From positions 992,001 through 1,056,000 of the forward strand of contig NZ_CP113264.1 of NCBI RefSeq assembly GCF_026642255.1: a stretch of DNA of 64,000 nt, read 5' to 3'. This DNA comes from Streptomonospora nanhaiensis. Its GTDB lineage: Bacteria > Actinomycetota > Actinomycetes > Streptosporangiales > Streptosporangiaceae. The notes under the pieces are model-generated. The model made no database searches, was not told the origin of the DNA, and was given only the letters and a program-made list of their open reading frames with translations. Positions within the stretch are counted from its first letter, which is position 1. The number at the start of each line of letters is the position of its first letter. Positions 17,787-26,368 of this stretch are shown one piece after another. A program made the translations under genes and the position numbers.

Positions 17787-17875
17787 CCGCGAACATTCCG
17801 GGTGCGGCGTTTTCCGAGGAAGTCCCCGACCGCCCCGCGGGCCCCGCGCACGGTCCCCTCCGGCCCCGCGGAGGC

Positions 17876-18511
17876 TCAGGAGGGGTCGCGGATCAGGTAG
17901 TAGTGGGTGCCCGCGTCCTGACTCTCCACCTCGCGGGACACGCGGAAGCCGAACCGCTCGTAGAAGCCGACGGTCTTGTCGTCGAGGGTCTGGGTGAACA
18001 CGGGGATCCCCTCGGAGTCCGCCCGGTCCAGGCCGTCGGAGAGGAGGCCGCCCGCCACACCGGTGCCGGACACCACGGGATCCACGCCCAGGGTGGCCAG
18101 GTACAGGTGGGGTTCCTGGGGAGCGGCCAGCTTCCACTCCGCGAACACCCGCACGAACGCGGTGAGGCGCGCCCGGCCGATCAGCGGGCCCCAGTGGGGC
18201 CAGGTGCGCAGCGAGACCAGCTGCCCCTCGGGGTTGGCCTCGGGCGGCGCCCACAGGGCCGCGCCCCGCACCACCGGCGCGGACTCCGGGTCGTCCCGGG
18301 TCTCGGCGACCCGGGTGCCGCCGGCGGGGACGTAGCCGAACCCGGCGGTCAGGGCGAAGAAGCGCCGCGTCTTGGCGATGCGGAGTTCGTCGTCGGGGAA
18401 CAGCCAGCGGAAGAACGGGTCCTCGTGGGCGGATCTGCTCAGGACCCGGGCGATGCCGGCGACGTCGTCCATGGTGGCGGGGCGGGCTGCGGAGGTGACG
18501 GTCGGGCTCAT
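17876..18511 (-). CDS. GNAT family N-acetyltransferase (tandem paralogue)
   Basis: The 211-residue protein from ATG 18511 aligns along its whole length with the downstream GNAT: HEDPFFRWLFPDD, GFGYVPAG, VVRGAALWAPP, the acetyl-CoA loop region LATLGVDPVVSGTGVAGGLL, and FYERFGFRVS. The pyrophosphate loop is changed relative to its neighbour (VVSGTGVA for ARGTGVG), so the two may differ in activity. The frame is open 16 codons further upstream, but those lie inside the promoter motif. Substrate unknown. Confidence 0.85.
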   Translation of the reverse strand: MSPTVTSAARPATMDDVAGIARVLSRSAHEDPFFRWLFPDDELRIAKTRRFFALTAGFGYVPAGGTRVAETRDDPESAPVVRGAALWAPPEANPEGQLVSLRTWPHWGPLIGRARLTAFVRVFAEWKLAAPQEPHLYLATLGVDPVVSGTGVAGGLLSDGLDRADSEGIPVFTQTLDDKTVGFYERFGFRVSREVESQDAGTHYYLIRDPS

Positions 18512-18546
18512 GCGCACTGCTCTCTGGTAGGGGGCGGCCTCACGCA

Positions 18547-18557
18547 CATGGTAGATC
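18547..18557 (-). promoter_or_regulatory. shared promoter motif upstream of second GNAT gene
   Basis: The minus strand reads GATCTACCATG, identical to the element at 17776-17786. TACCAT would be the -10 box, about 36 nt before the ATG at 18511. It lies just after the stop of the TrmH-type gene. Confidence 0.5.
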
Positions 18558-18566
18558 ACGGAACCA

Positions 18567-19298
18567 TCACGGCAGCGCCTCGGCGGGTGTGGCGCAGGCC
18601 TGTCCGGACACCGGCTGGTCGAAGACGTGGGCCCGCACCCAGGCGTGCATCGCGATCGCGGCCGCCGCGCCGGCGTTGATCGACCGCGTCGAACCGAACT
18701 GGGCGATCGACAGCACCGCCCGGCACACCTTCCGCACCTCCTCGGACAGCCCCGGACCCTCCTGCCCGAACACCAGGACGGCGTCCCTCGGCAGCGGGTA
18801 GGTCTCCAGCGGCACGGCGCCCGGCAGGTTGTCGATCCCGATCAGGGGGAGCCCGCGCTCCTCGGCCCACGCCACCAGGGCGTCCGTGTCGGGGTGGTGG
18901 TGGACGTGCTGGTAGCGGTCGGTGACCATCGCCCCCCGCTTGTTCCACCTGCGGCGGCCGACGATGTGGACCGCCGCGCACCCGAACGCGTTGGCGGTGC
19001 GTACGACCGAGCCGATGTTGAAGTCGTGCGACCAGTTCTCCACGGCGACGTGGAAGGGGTGGCGGACGGTGTCGAGGTCCGCGACGATCGCCTCGCGCCG
19101 CCAGTACCGGTAGCGGTCCACGACGTTGCGGCGGTCGCCCCCGGCCAGGAGGTCGGGGTCGTAGTGGTCGCCCTCGGGCCACGGTCCGGACCAGGGGCCC
19201 ACACCGACCTCGCGTGCCTCGTCCTCGCCGTTGCCGTCGGGCGCGTCGGACGCGACCGAGGAGGGGAGGGTGGCCTGGGGTGCGGGATGCTCGTTCAT
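18567..19298 (-). CDS. TrmH (SpoU) family RNA methyltransferase
   Basis: The 243-residue protein is a SPOUT-class methyltransferase that transfers a methyl group from S-adenosylmethionine to a ribose 2'-OH of RNA. The three SpoU motifs are present: motif 1 NWSHDFNIGSVVRTANAFG (N and R conserved), motif 2 VLVFGQEGPGLSEEV, and motif 3 IAQFGSTRSINAGAAAAIAMH. About 75 residues precede the domain and show no recognisable RNA-binding fold. It is not specific enough to assign to tRNA Gm18 or 23S rRNA. A TAAGCT -10 box lies 10 nt before the ATG. Confidence 0.92.
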   Translation of the reverse strand: MNEHPAPQATLPSSVASDAPDGNGEDEAREVGVGPWSGPWPEGDHYDPDLLAGGDRRNVVDRYRYWRREAIVADLDTVRHPFHVAVENWSHDFNIGSVVRTANAFGCAAVHIVGRRRWNKRGAMVTDRYQHVHHHPDTDALVAWAEERGLPLIGIDNLPGAVPLETYPLPRDAVLVFGQEGPGLSEEVRKVCRAVLSIAQFGSTRSINAGAAAAIAMHAWVRAHVFDQPVSGQACATPAEALP

Positions 19299-19413
19299 CC
19301 GTTCCAGCTTACGAACCCCCGGCGCCTCCTCGGCGGGGCGCCGCCGTCCCCTCGGCCGCCGCTCCGCCGGCCGCTCTCGGGGCGATCACCGGGTCTGTGG
19401 CCGGATCAGGCCC

Positions 19414-19800
19414 TCAGCCGCCGCTCCGCGGGCCGCTCTGCCGGCTCCGTGCGACGAGGAGGGCCGCCGCGCGCCAGCCGAGCATGGCCGCGGCCAGGAA
19501 CAGGGACGTGACGACGACGAAGCTGAACGGCGCGCCCTCGCCGGTCAGCAGGCGCAGCACCATCCCGCCCGCCACCGTCACGGCCCACACGAACAGGCCG
19601 ACCGGCCAGATCCGGTCGGGGGCCCTCCAGCCCAGGGTGACCGCCCACCCCAGGACCGTTCCGGCCAGGAACGGCCAGGCCGTGCCCCAGATCCCCGCGA
19701 GGGCGGTCCCGGACTCGTGGTCGACCCTGCCGATCACGACGAAGACGAGCACACAGACCAGGTCGGCCGCGAAGGCGAGCGGCGCCGCATACGAACGCAT
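19414..19800 (-). CDS. DUF3054 membrane protein
   Basis: The 128-residue protein has four predicted membrane helices (about 5-24, 34-56, 62-84 and 92-113), with the family-typical motifs FAADLVCVLVFVVIGR and WPFLAGTVLGWAVT. DUF3054 proteins are widespread in actinobacteria and have no known function. ATG 19800 has no ribosome binding site, but a -10 TAGCCT lies 6 nt upstream, so the mRNA is probably leaderless. That promoter is the end of one copy of the 77-bp repeat. Confidence 0.88.
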   Translation of the reverse strand: MRSYAAPLAFAADLVCVLVFVVIGRVDHESGTALAGIWGTAWPFLAGTVLGWAVTLGWRAPDRIWPVGLFVWAVTVAGGMVLRLLTGEGAPFSFVVVTSLFLAAAMLGWRAAALLVARSRQSGPRSGG

Positions 19801-19806
19801 GCCACC

Positions 19807-19883
19807 AGGCTAACGGGCCGGCCGGAACCGTTGCCGGTGGGGTGTGAGGGCCCCTGACCTGGGTGGTCCCGTACCCGGAGCCG
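19807..19883 (-). repeat. 77-bp promoter-associated repeat, copy A
   Basis: Read on the minus strand toward the DUF3054 gene, this 77-bp stretch matches 35057-35133 (upstream of dapE) at 61 of 77 positions without a gap. The best-conserved block is ACCGGCAACGGTTCC, and CCAGGTCAG is also shared. Both copies end in a -10 hexamer (TAGCCT here, at 19807-19812). The rest of the gap to 20127 is GC-rich and shows nothing else that I recognise. Confidence 0.85.
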
Positions 19884-20127
19884 AACCTCGCCCCAGGGGC
19901 AAGAGCACCGGGAGGGGGCCGCCAACCCTTCCGGTCAGTACGATCGGGACCCGCCCCCGGCCCGCCGGGCGGGGCCGCGGCGCCCGCGGAGCCGGCCCGT
20001 GCGCCGGGCGGGCGGAGAAGGGCGAACCCGCCCGGCCCACGGGGCATCGACATAGGAGGGGACGGCCCCGGGGCCGACCCCGGACCGTCCCGGACACACC
20101 CCCACCGAGTCACAGATCGGCCGTGGA

Positions 20128-21888
20128 ATGCCCCCTTCACCGCTCCCCGCGGACCCCGCGCCGCCCCCCGGCCTCCCCGCCGGGGTGCACCCCCTCACCG
20201 CCGGCGAACCCCGCCGGGTGGGCCCCTACCGCGTGGTCGGCCGGATCGGCTCGGGCGGCATGGGCACGGTGTACGCCGCACTGGACGACCACGACCGCCC
20301 CGCCGCGGTCAAGCGCGTCCACCGGCCCTTCGCGGCCGACGCCGAGTTCCGTGCCCGGTTCGCCCGCGAGGTCGCGCTGGTCCGCCGGGTCAGGTCCGCC
20401 GGAGTGCCGCGCTTCCTGGGCACCGACACCGGCGCGGAGGTGCCCTGGCTGGCCACCGAGTACGTCGCGGGCCCCGTCCTCCACGAGCACGTCGGGCGCT
20501 GCGGCCCGCTCACCGGGCCCACCCTCACGGTGTTCGCGGCGGATCTCGCGGAGGCACTCGCGGCGATCCACGCGGTGGGCGTGGTGCACCGGGACCTCAA
20601 GCCGGGCAACGTCATCCTGTCCTCCGACGGGCCCAAGGTGCTGGACTTCGGCATCGCGCGGGCGGCCGAGGAGACCGCGCTGACCCGGACCGGCGGCCTG
20701 GTCGGCACCCCCGGCTGGATCGCCCCCGAGCAGTACGCGGGCGAGGACGCCACCGACCGCTCCGACATGTTCGCCTGGGGCGCGCTCGTCGCCTTCGCCG
20801 CCACCGGCCGCCACCCCTTCGGAGCCGGGGGGACGGACACCACGGCCTCCCGGATCCTCCACGACCCCCCGGAGCTCGGCGGTGTCCCCGCCGGGCTCCG
20901 GGAGCTCCTGGCACGCGCCCTCGACAAGGATCCCGCGCGCCGGCCGGGGGCGGCCGGGGCGGCCCGGGAGGCCGTGGCGCTCCTGCCCGCCCCGGAGCGG
21001 ACGCCGGGCGGGGCGCGCGGCCGGTCCGACGCCGCGGACGCCGCGCGCCGGGCGTGGACCGGGGTCCGGGCACCGGAGCCCGGGATCGACGAGTGGAGCC
21101 GCCACGCCCCTCCCGCCCGGCCCTGGCCGTTGCGCGGGCGCCGCCCGGCGGTGATCGGCGCGGCCGCGACCGTCCTCGTCCTCCTGGCCGGTGCGGGGGC
21201 CGGCGTCCTGGCGTCCTCCGGGGGACCGGAGGGGGAGCCCCCCACCGGCGGCGGGGAGGGCGTCCGGACCGCCGGGTCCGGTGCGGCCGCCGGCGCCGAG
21301 GACCTGCCGGAGGAGTACCGCGACCTGTACGAGAACGGGCGGATGACGGTGGCGCCCCACGCGGGCCCGGGGGTCGTCCGGAGGCTGGAGCCCGCGCCGG
21401 GCGAGCCGGGGGAGGGGCTGGACCAGCTGCGCGTCACCTTCACCGATGCCCGGTACGTCGGCTCGGAGACGGCCGGGTTCGAGTTCACGGTCGGCGTCGA
21501 GTACCTCCCCGCGTTCGGCAGCCTGCGGATCGACAACAAGGACTTCGTGCACACCGAGGAGGCCGGGGCGGTCGGGGAGGGGCCGGAACTGGCGTTTCCG
21601 AGCACCGCGGGCGTGCTCGCGGAGGTCTCCCCCGAGGACCCCGAGGCCGAGTTCACGGTGACCTTCCTCGGCGGCGACCGGAGGGGGGTCGTCTACTACC
21701 TGCCGGACGGGGCCGTGGACGACGGGGACCCGGTCTCCTGGGGGCAGCCGGGCGGGGTCTGCTACGAGGCGGTGACGCCCGAGGTGCCCGGGCTGCCCGA
21801 GTCCGTCACGCTCGCCGCGCACGAGCCCCCGGACGACGCCGCCGCGCACAGCTGCGCCTTCACGGGAGAAGCGGAGGACCTCGGATGA
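20128..21888 (+). CDS. receptor-type serine/threonine protein kinase 1
   Basis: The 586-residue Pkn-type kinase has a cytosolic catalytic domain from about residue 34 to 290: glycine loop GRIGSGGMGTVY (39-49), ATP-binding Lys62, HRDLKPGN (154-161), DFG (173-175), and activation loop ALTRTGGLVGTPGWIAPEQ. All catalytic residues are present. A basic/proline linker leads to one membrane helix (about 341-363) and a roughly 220-residue extracellular domain with two Cys that I do not recognise and that probably senses an envelope signal. The stop overlaps the next kinase start (ATGA), so the two are co-translated. Identical stretches in the kinase domains point to a tandem duplication. Confidence 0.93.
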   Translation: MPPSPLPADPAPPPGLPAGVHPLTAGEPRRVGPYRVVGRIGSGGMGTVYAALDDHDRPAAVKRVHRPFAADAEFRARFAREVALVRRVRSAGVPRFLGTDTGAEVPWLATEYVAGPVLHEHVGRCGPLTGPTLTVFAADLAEALAAIHAVGVVHRDLKPGNVILSSDGPKVLDFGIARAAEETALTRTGGLVGTPGWIAPEQYAGEDATDRSDMFAWGALVAFAATGRHPFGAGGTDTTASRILHDPPELGGVPAGLRELLARALDKDPARRPGAAGAAREAVALLPAPERTPGGARGRSDAADAARRAWTGVRAPEPGIDEWSRHAPPARPWPLRGRRPAVIGAAATVLVLLAGAGAGVLASSGGPEGEPPTGGGEGVRTAGSGAAAGAEDLPEEYRDLYENGRMTVAPHAGPGVVRRLEPAPGEPGEGLDQLRVTFTDARYVGSETAGFEFTVGVEYLPAFGSLRIDNKDFVHTEEAGAVGEGPELAFPSTAGVLAEVSPEDPEAEFTVTFLGGDRRGVVYYLPDGAVDDGDPVSWGQPGGVCYEAVTPEVPGLPESVTLAAHEPPDDAAAHSCAFTGEAEDLG

Positions 21889-23774
21889 AGCACGGAGGCG
21901 GAGGACACGGGGTGACCGCTGCCCAACCCCCCGCGTTCGACCGGAACCGCCTCCCCCACGGCGTCGATCCGCCCGCCAAGGGGGATCCGGAGACCATCGG
22001 TTCCTACCGCGTCGTCGGACGCGTCGGCACGGGGGGCATGGGCGCCGTCTACGCGGGCGTCGACCCGGCCGGGGGCTGCGCGGCCGTCAAGGTGATCCAC
22101 CCGCAGTTCGCGGTCGATCCGGTGTTCCTCGCCCGGTTCGCCCGCGAGGTGGACCTCGTGTCCCGGGTGCGGGCGACGTGCACGGCGGCCTTCTACGGCG
22201 CGGACGTCCGGTCGCCGACCCCGTGGATGGCCACGGAGTACGTGCCGGGGCGCACGCTGCGGCAGCACGTGCGGGAGCGGGGGGCGTTGGACGGCGGCCT
22301 CCTGCTGGCGCTCACGGTGGGGCTGGCGGAGGCGCTCGCGGCGATCCACGCGGCGGGCGTGGTGCACCGGGACCTGAAGCCGGGCAACGTGATCCTGTCG
22401 CCGGACGGGCCCAAGGTGCTGGACTTCGGCATCGCGCGGGCGGTCGACGCGACCGCGCTGACCCGGACCGGCGGCCTGGTCGGCACACCGGGGTGGATCG
22501 CCCCCGAGCAGTACGCGGGCGAGGACGCCTCGGAGCGCTCCGACATGTTCGCCTGGGGCGGGATGGTCGCCTTCGCCGCCACCGGCCGGAACCCGTTCGG
22601 GACCGGGAACCAGGAGGCCCTGATCCACCGCACCCGCAAGGAGGAGCCCGACCTGGACGGGGTCGCGCCCGAACTGCTGGACCTCGTGCGGCGGGCGATG
22701 GACAAGGACCCGGGCCGGCGTCCGACCGCGGCACAGGCGCTCGCCGAGCTCACCGGGGGGTGGAGCGCCACCAGGGTCCGACCGGCCGGACGGGAACTGC
22801 CGACCCTGGTCGTGCCCGACCTGATCGCCACCGAGTGGAGGGGCGTGGACGCGCCCGGGACGCGTCGGGTACGGCGCTTCCGCACGGGGAGGGCGCTCAC
22901 CGCGGTCGGGGCGGCACTGCTGGTCCCGGCGCTCCTGGCGGTGTGGATGTTCGCGCGCCCCGATGCCCGGGACGACGGCGGGACGGCGGGCGGGACGCCT
23001 CCCGGCCAGGAGGGCTCCGCCCCGACCGCCGACACGGGGATCTCCGTGGAGGACGGCCCGGGGAGCGTCGCCAGGGCCGTCGACCTGGCGCTGGGGGCGT
23101 CCAGCTTCGACGCGTACTCGAGCACGGTCACGAACCAGCCGGGCGGATACCCCACGCGGTTCAGGTACACGGAGGACCCCCGGCCCCTGTACCAGCGCAC
23201 CTCCTGGGGAGGCCCGGCCCTCAACGAGCTCCTGGTGGTCGGAGAGGGGCCGGACGACACCGTCCACCGGTACACCCTCTACGACACGGAGACCCAGGGC
23301 TTCCCGGACCGGGGCTACTTCCGGGGCGGCGAGGGCCTCGGGATCGACCCCGACCGGGGTGCGCTGGTGGAGGACCTCGCGTGGATCGCGGAGTCCGGCG
23401 CCGATGTGGAGTACCTGGGCGAGCGCGCGCTCCCGGTCGGCGAGGACGACACCACGGAGGACGTGGCGGACCTGAGCGGGCTGGTCGGTCGGACGGGACA
23501 CCACTACAGCGGGTCCTACACCAGGGAGCTCGTGGACACGTACGACGACACGAGCTACGGGGAGCACGACCACACCTTCGAGGTCTGGCTGGACGGGGAC
23601 GGGTACCCGCTGGTCTTCCAGAAGTACTACGAGTGGGAGGACCCGGGGTGGGACCCGGTGCCCACGACGACCACGGTCACGTATGTCTCGTTCAACGAGC
23701 CGGTGGAGATCAGGGTCCCCGGCGAGGACGAGATCGCCGGGTCCCAGGCGGAGGCGGTGGAGCCCCAGTACTGA
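21885..23774 (+). CDS. receptor-type serine/threonine protein kinase 2
   Basis: The 629-residue kinase overlaps kinase 1 by 4 nt. Its catalytic domain (about 38-292) has GRVGTGGMGAVY, Lys69, HRDLKPGN (161-168) and DFG (180-182), so it should be active. One membrane helix spans about 337-357. The extracellular part (360-629) differs completely from that of kinase 1: ALGASSFDAYSSTV and the following beta-rich region recall LppX/LprG-like lipoprotein folds, but this is a weak impression. A later GTG at 21912 is an alternative start. The pair may phosphorylate each other or shared substrates, which is inference from context. Confidence 0.92.
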   Translation: MKHGGGGHGVTAAQPPAFDRNRLPHGVDPPAKGDPETIGSYRVVGRVGTGGMGAVYAGVDPAGGCAAVKVIHPQFAVDPVFLARFAREVDLVSRVRATCTAAFYGADVRSPTPWMATEYVPGRTLRQHVRERGALDGGLLLALTVGLAEALAAIHAAGVVHRDLKPGNVILSPDGPKVLDFGIARAVDATALTRTGGLVGTPGWIAPEQYAGEDASERSDMFAWGGMVAFAATGRNPFGTGNQEALIHRTRKEEPDLDGVAPELLDLVRRAMDKDPGRRPTAAQALAELTGGWSATRVRPAGRELPTLVVPDLIATEWRGVDAPGTRRVRRFRTGRALTAVGAALLVPALLAVWMFARPDARDDGGTAGGTPPGQEGSAPTADTGISVEDGPGSVARAVDLALGASSFDAYSSTVTNQPGGYPTRFRYTEDPRPLYQRTSWGGPALNELLVVGEGPDDTVHRYTLYDTETQGFPDRGYFRGGEGLGIDPDRGALVEDLAWIAESGADVEYLGERALPVGEDDTTEDVADLSGLVGRTGHHYSGSYTRELVDTYDDTSYGEHDHTFEVWLDGDGYPLVFQKYYEWEDPGWDPVPTTTTVTYVSFNEPVEIRVPGEDEIAGSQAEAVEPQY

Positions 23775-23800
23775 CGCCGGGTCCGGCCCGCACCGTGCGC

Positions 23801-23840
23801 GCCCGGGCCCCGGCACGCGTATCGCCGGGGCCCGGGGCGT
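23801..23840. terminator. bidirectional terminator hairpin
   Basis: A 15-bp stem (23801-23815 with 23825-23840, one bulged G) lies between the kinase pair and the convergent S9 peptidase gene, whose stop is 3 nt further on. Confidence 0.75.
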
Positions 23841-23843
23841 CCG

Positions 23844-26063
23844 CTACTCGCCCCGGAGGTTCTCCTTGAGGAACTCCACCTGGAGCAGCATCAGGTTCTC
23901 CGCGACGGTCGGGTCGGACGGGGAGTGCGTCACCCCCGACAGCGGCAGCACCGTGTGCGGGCGGCCCGCCGCCATCAGGGCCGACGACATCCTCTGGGTG
24001 TGCGCGAACGCCACGTTGTCGTCCGCCAGGCCGTGGATCATCATCAGCGGGCGCTCCAGCTTGGCCGCCTCCTCCAGGAGCGAGCTGCGCACGTACGCCT
24101 CCGGGCGCTCCTGCGGGGTGCCCAGGTAGCGCTCGGTGTAGTGGGTGTCGTACAGCTCCCAGTCGATCACCGGCGCGCCCGCCACCGCCGCGTGGAACAC
24201 GTCCGGGCGGCGCAGCACCGCGAGCGCGGCGAGGAACCCGCCGAACGACCAGCCGTGGATGCCCACGCGCGCGGTGTCCAGGAAGGGGAAGCGGGCCGCC
24301 GCGTCCCGCAGGGCCGCCACCTGGTCGTCCAGCACCGGCGCCGCCAGGTCGAGGTGGATGCTCTGCTCCCACTCCACCCCGATCCCCGGGGTGCCGCGGC
24401 CGTCCGCGATGAGCACCGCGAAGCCCTGCTCCGCGTACCACTGGGCGGTCAGGTAGGCCCCGCGCGCGTTGAGGACCCGCTGGGCGTGCGGTCCCCCGTA
24501 GGGGGCCATCAGCACGGGGAGCGGACGGAGGTCCTCGCGGTACCAGGACGGCAGGACGAGCGCGGTCGGGATCCGCCGCTCGCCGGCGCGCCAGAACTCC
24601 ACCCTCGGCTCGGGGAGCTCCGGCGCCTCCGCGAGGCTGGGGATCTCGGAGTACGCCCGCCGCGTCTCGGTGTCGGCGTTGCGCACGACCACGGTGCGCA
24701 CCCCGGCGAAGTCCATCGACCGGTGCTGGACGACGAGGGTGCCGCCGCGCAGCCTCCCGGAGCGCAGGCCGCTGTGGGCCCCCGAGTCGGCGGACCGGGA
24801 GCAGCCGTGCCCGGGGACCTCCACCGGCGCCGACAGGCCGGTGGCCAGGTCCACCAGCCACAGGGACACGTCGCCGGGGCTCCCAGCGGGCGAGCCCGTG
24901 TAGAGGACGCGGTCGCCGTCCACGTCGACGACCCCGCGCACGTACACGTCGGCGGGGCTGACGGGCGTGCCGCCGACGTACACGCGCCGCTCACCGGGCC
25001 CGTCGGGCCCCTCGGGCCCGCGGGCGATCCACACCAGGTCCCCGGAGGCGGTGTGGGCGGGCACGCCCGGCATCAGCTCGACCCACACGCCGTCGGTGTC
25101 GGTGCGCACCTCGGCGACCAGGCCGGTGGCCGGGTCGGCGCTGAGGAGGGTGAGCGAGCGCTGGCCGCGGTCCTGCGCGGTGAGGACGACGGTGGGGGTG
25201 CCGTCGGGGCCGGTGGTCCAACCGACGGTCGACAGGTAGGGGAAGGCCTCCCGGTCCCACTCCACCCAGGTGGGGGAGGGGCGGCCGTCCCGCCGGTACG
25301 CCCCCGCCGAACCGACCGGGAACACGGCCAGGCGCACGTCCGCGTTGACGCCCCCCGCCGGCGGGTAGCGCAGCGCCGTCGGCTCCTGGCCGGGGCGGCC
25401 GGGGTCGGAGACGTACCAGGTGTTCACCGCGGACTCGTCCACGCGGGCGACGGCCAGCGAGGAACCGTCCGGAGCCCACCAGAAGCCCCGGTAGCGGCCC
25501 ATCTCCTCGGCGGCGACCAGCTCGGCCAGACCCCAGGTGACGTGGTCGCCGTCGGGCTCGGCGACCACCCTGTCGCCGTGGTCGGACTCGGCCGCGGCGA
25601 CGTCGATGACGCGCACGGCCCCACCGCTGACGTAGGCGACGCGGTCGCCCGCCGGACTGATCCGCGGGTCCACGACAGGGGTGGCCGCGGGCAGCTCGCG
25701 GGGCGCGCCGCCGTCGCCGACCAGGTCGACGTAGAACAGCCGCCCGGACAGGGTGAAGACCGCCCTGGTGAAGGCGTCGTCCACCGAGTAGGACACGATG
25801 CCGCCGCCGCTCTCGCGGAGGCGCTCACGGCGGGCCCGCTCCTCCGGGGGGAGGTTCTCGTCGTCGGCGCCCAGGGCCTTGGGGTCGGCGACCACCGACT
25901 CGGTCCCGGCCTCCGTCTCGTGCACCCACAGGCACGTGCCCGTGTCTACTCCGTCGCGCCCCCGGAGGAAGGCGACGCGTTGTCCGTCCGGCGAGATCTG
26001 GAACGCGCGCGGAACACCGATCGTGAAGCGTTGGGTACGGGCCTGTTGGCGAGGAAAACTCAT
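23844..26063 (-). CDS. S9 family (dipeptidyl peptidase IV-like) serine peptidase
   Basis: The 739-residue protein has an N-terminal beta-propeller (about residues 15-480, with DPP IV-like segments such as AFQISPDGQRVAFLRG and GFWWAPDGSSLAVARVDES) and a C-terminal alpha/beta hydrolase domain. The catalytic triad is visible: Ser in HGWSFGGFLAAL (GxSxGG), Asp in HGLADDNVAF and His in SGVTHSPSD. It lacks a signal peptide, so it is probably cytosolic and trims peptides after Xaa-Pro or a similar position. The preferred start is ATG 26063; an ATG at 26081 is also in frame, and neither has a clear ribosome site. Confidence 0.93.
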   Translation of the reverse strand: MSFPRQQARTQRFTIGVPRAFQISPDGQRVAFLRGRDGVDTGTCLWVHETEAGTESVVADPKALGADDENLPPEERARRERLRESGGGIVSYSVDDAFTRAVFTLSGRLFYVDLVGDGGAPRELPAATPVVDPRISPAGDRVAYVSGGAVRVIDVAAAESDHGDRVVAEPDGDHVTWGLAELVAAEEMGRYRGFWWAPDGSSLAVARVDESAVNTWYVSDPGRPGQEPTALRYPPAGGVNADVRLAVFPVGSAGAYRRDGRPSPTWVEWDREAFPYLSTVGWTTGPDGTPTVVLTAQDRGQRSLTLLSADPATGLVAEVRTDTDGVWVELMPGVPAHTASGDLVWIARGPEGPDGPGERRVYVGGTPVSPADVYVRGVVDVDGDRVLYTGSPAGSPGDVSLWLVDLATGLSAPVEVPGHGCSRSADSGAHSGLRSGRLRGGTLVVQHRSMDFAGVRTVVVRNADTETRRAYSEIPSLAEAPELPEPRVEFWRAGERRIPTALVLPSWYREDLRPLPVLMAPYGGPHAQRVLNARGAYLTAQWYAEQGFAVLIADGRGTPGIGVEWEQSIHLDLAAPVLDDQVAALRDAAARFPFLDTARVGIHGWSFGGFLAALAVLRRPDVFHAAVAGAPVIDWELYDTHYTERYLGTPQERPEAYVRSSLLEEAAKLERPLMMIHGLADDNVAFAHTQRMSSALMAAGRPHTVLPLSGVTHSPSDPTVAENLMLLQVEFLKENLRGE

Positions 26064-26368
26064 AGGGGGATTGTGTCCCATGCCGCGCCCGGGCGGGGGC
26101 GCGTCCCCTCCCCACCGGCCACGACGCGCGGAGGTCCGCGCCGGGCGGCGTCCCGGGGGCCGCACCCGCCCTCTCGCGCCTCAGGAGGCCTCCGGAGGCC
26201 GCCGGGGGGTGCCCCGCGCGTGCCGCGTCCCCGCCCCCGTGCGCCGCAGGAGGCGCGCTCCGGCTCCGCGCCCGCACCCCGTCGCACCGGGCGGGGTTCC
26301 GGACCCCGGTCGGACACGGGTGTGTGAAGGTCACGCCATGTCGTGATGCGACCGGTATCGTTCGCTAT
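26064..26368. promoter_or_regulatory. divergent intergenic region with mshB -10 box
   Basis: About 305 nt separate the S9 peptidase from mshB. The only clear signal is TATCGT at 26356-26361, 7 nt before the GTG of mshB, which fits a leaderless promoter. The remaining GC-rich sequence shows no gene, hairpin or operator that I can support. Confidence 0.5.
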
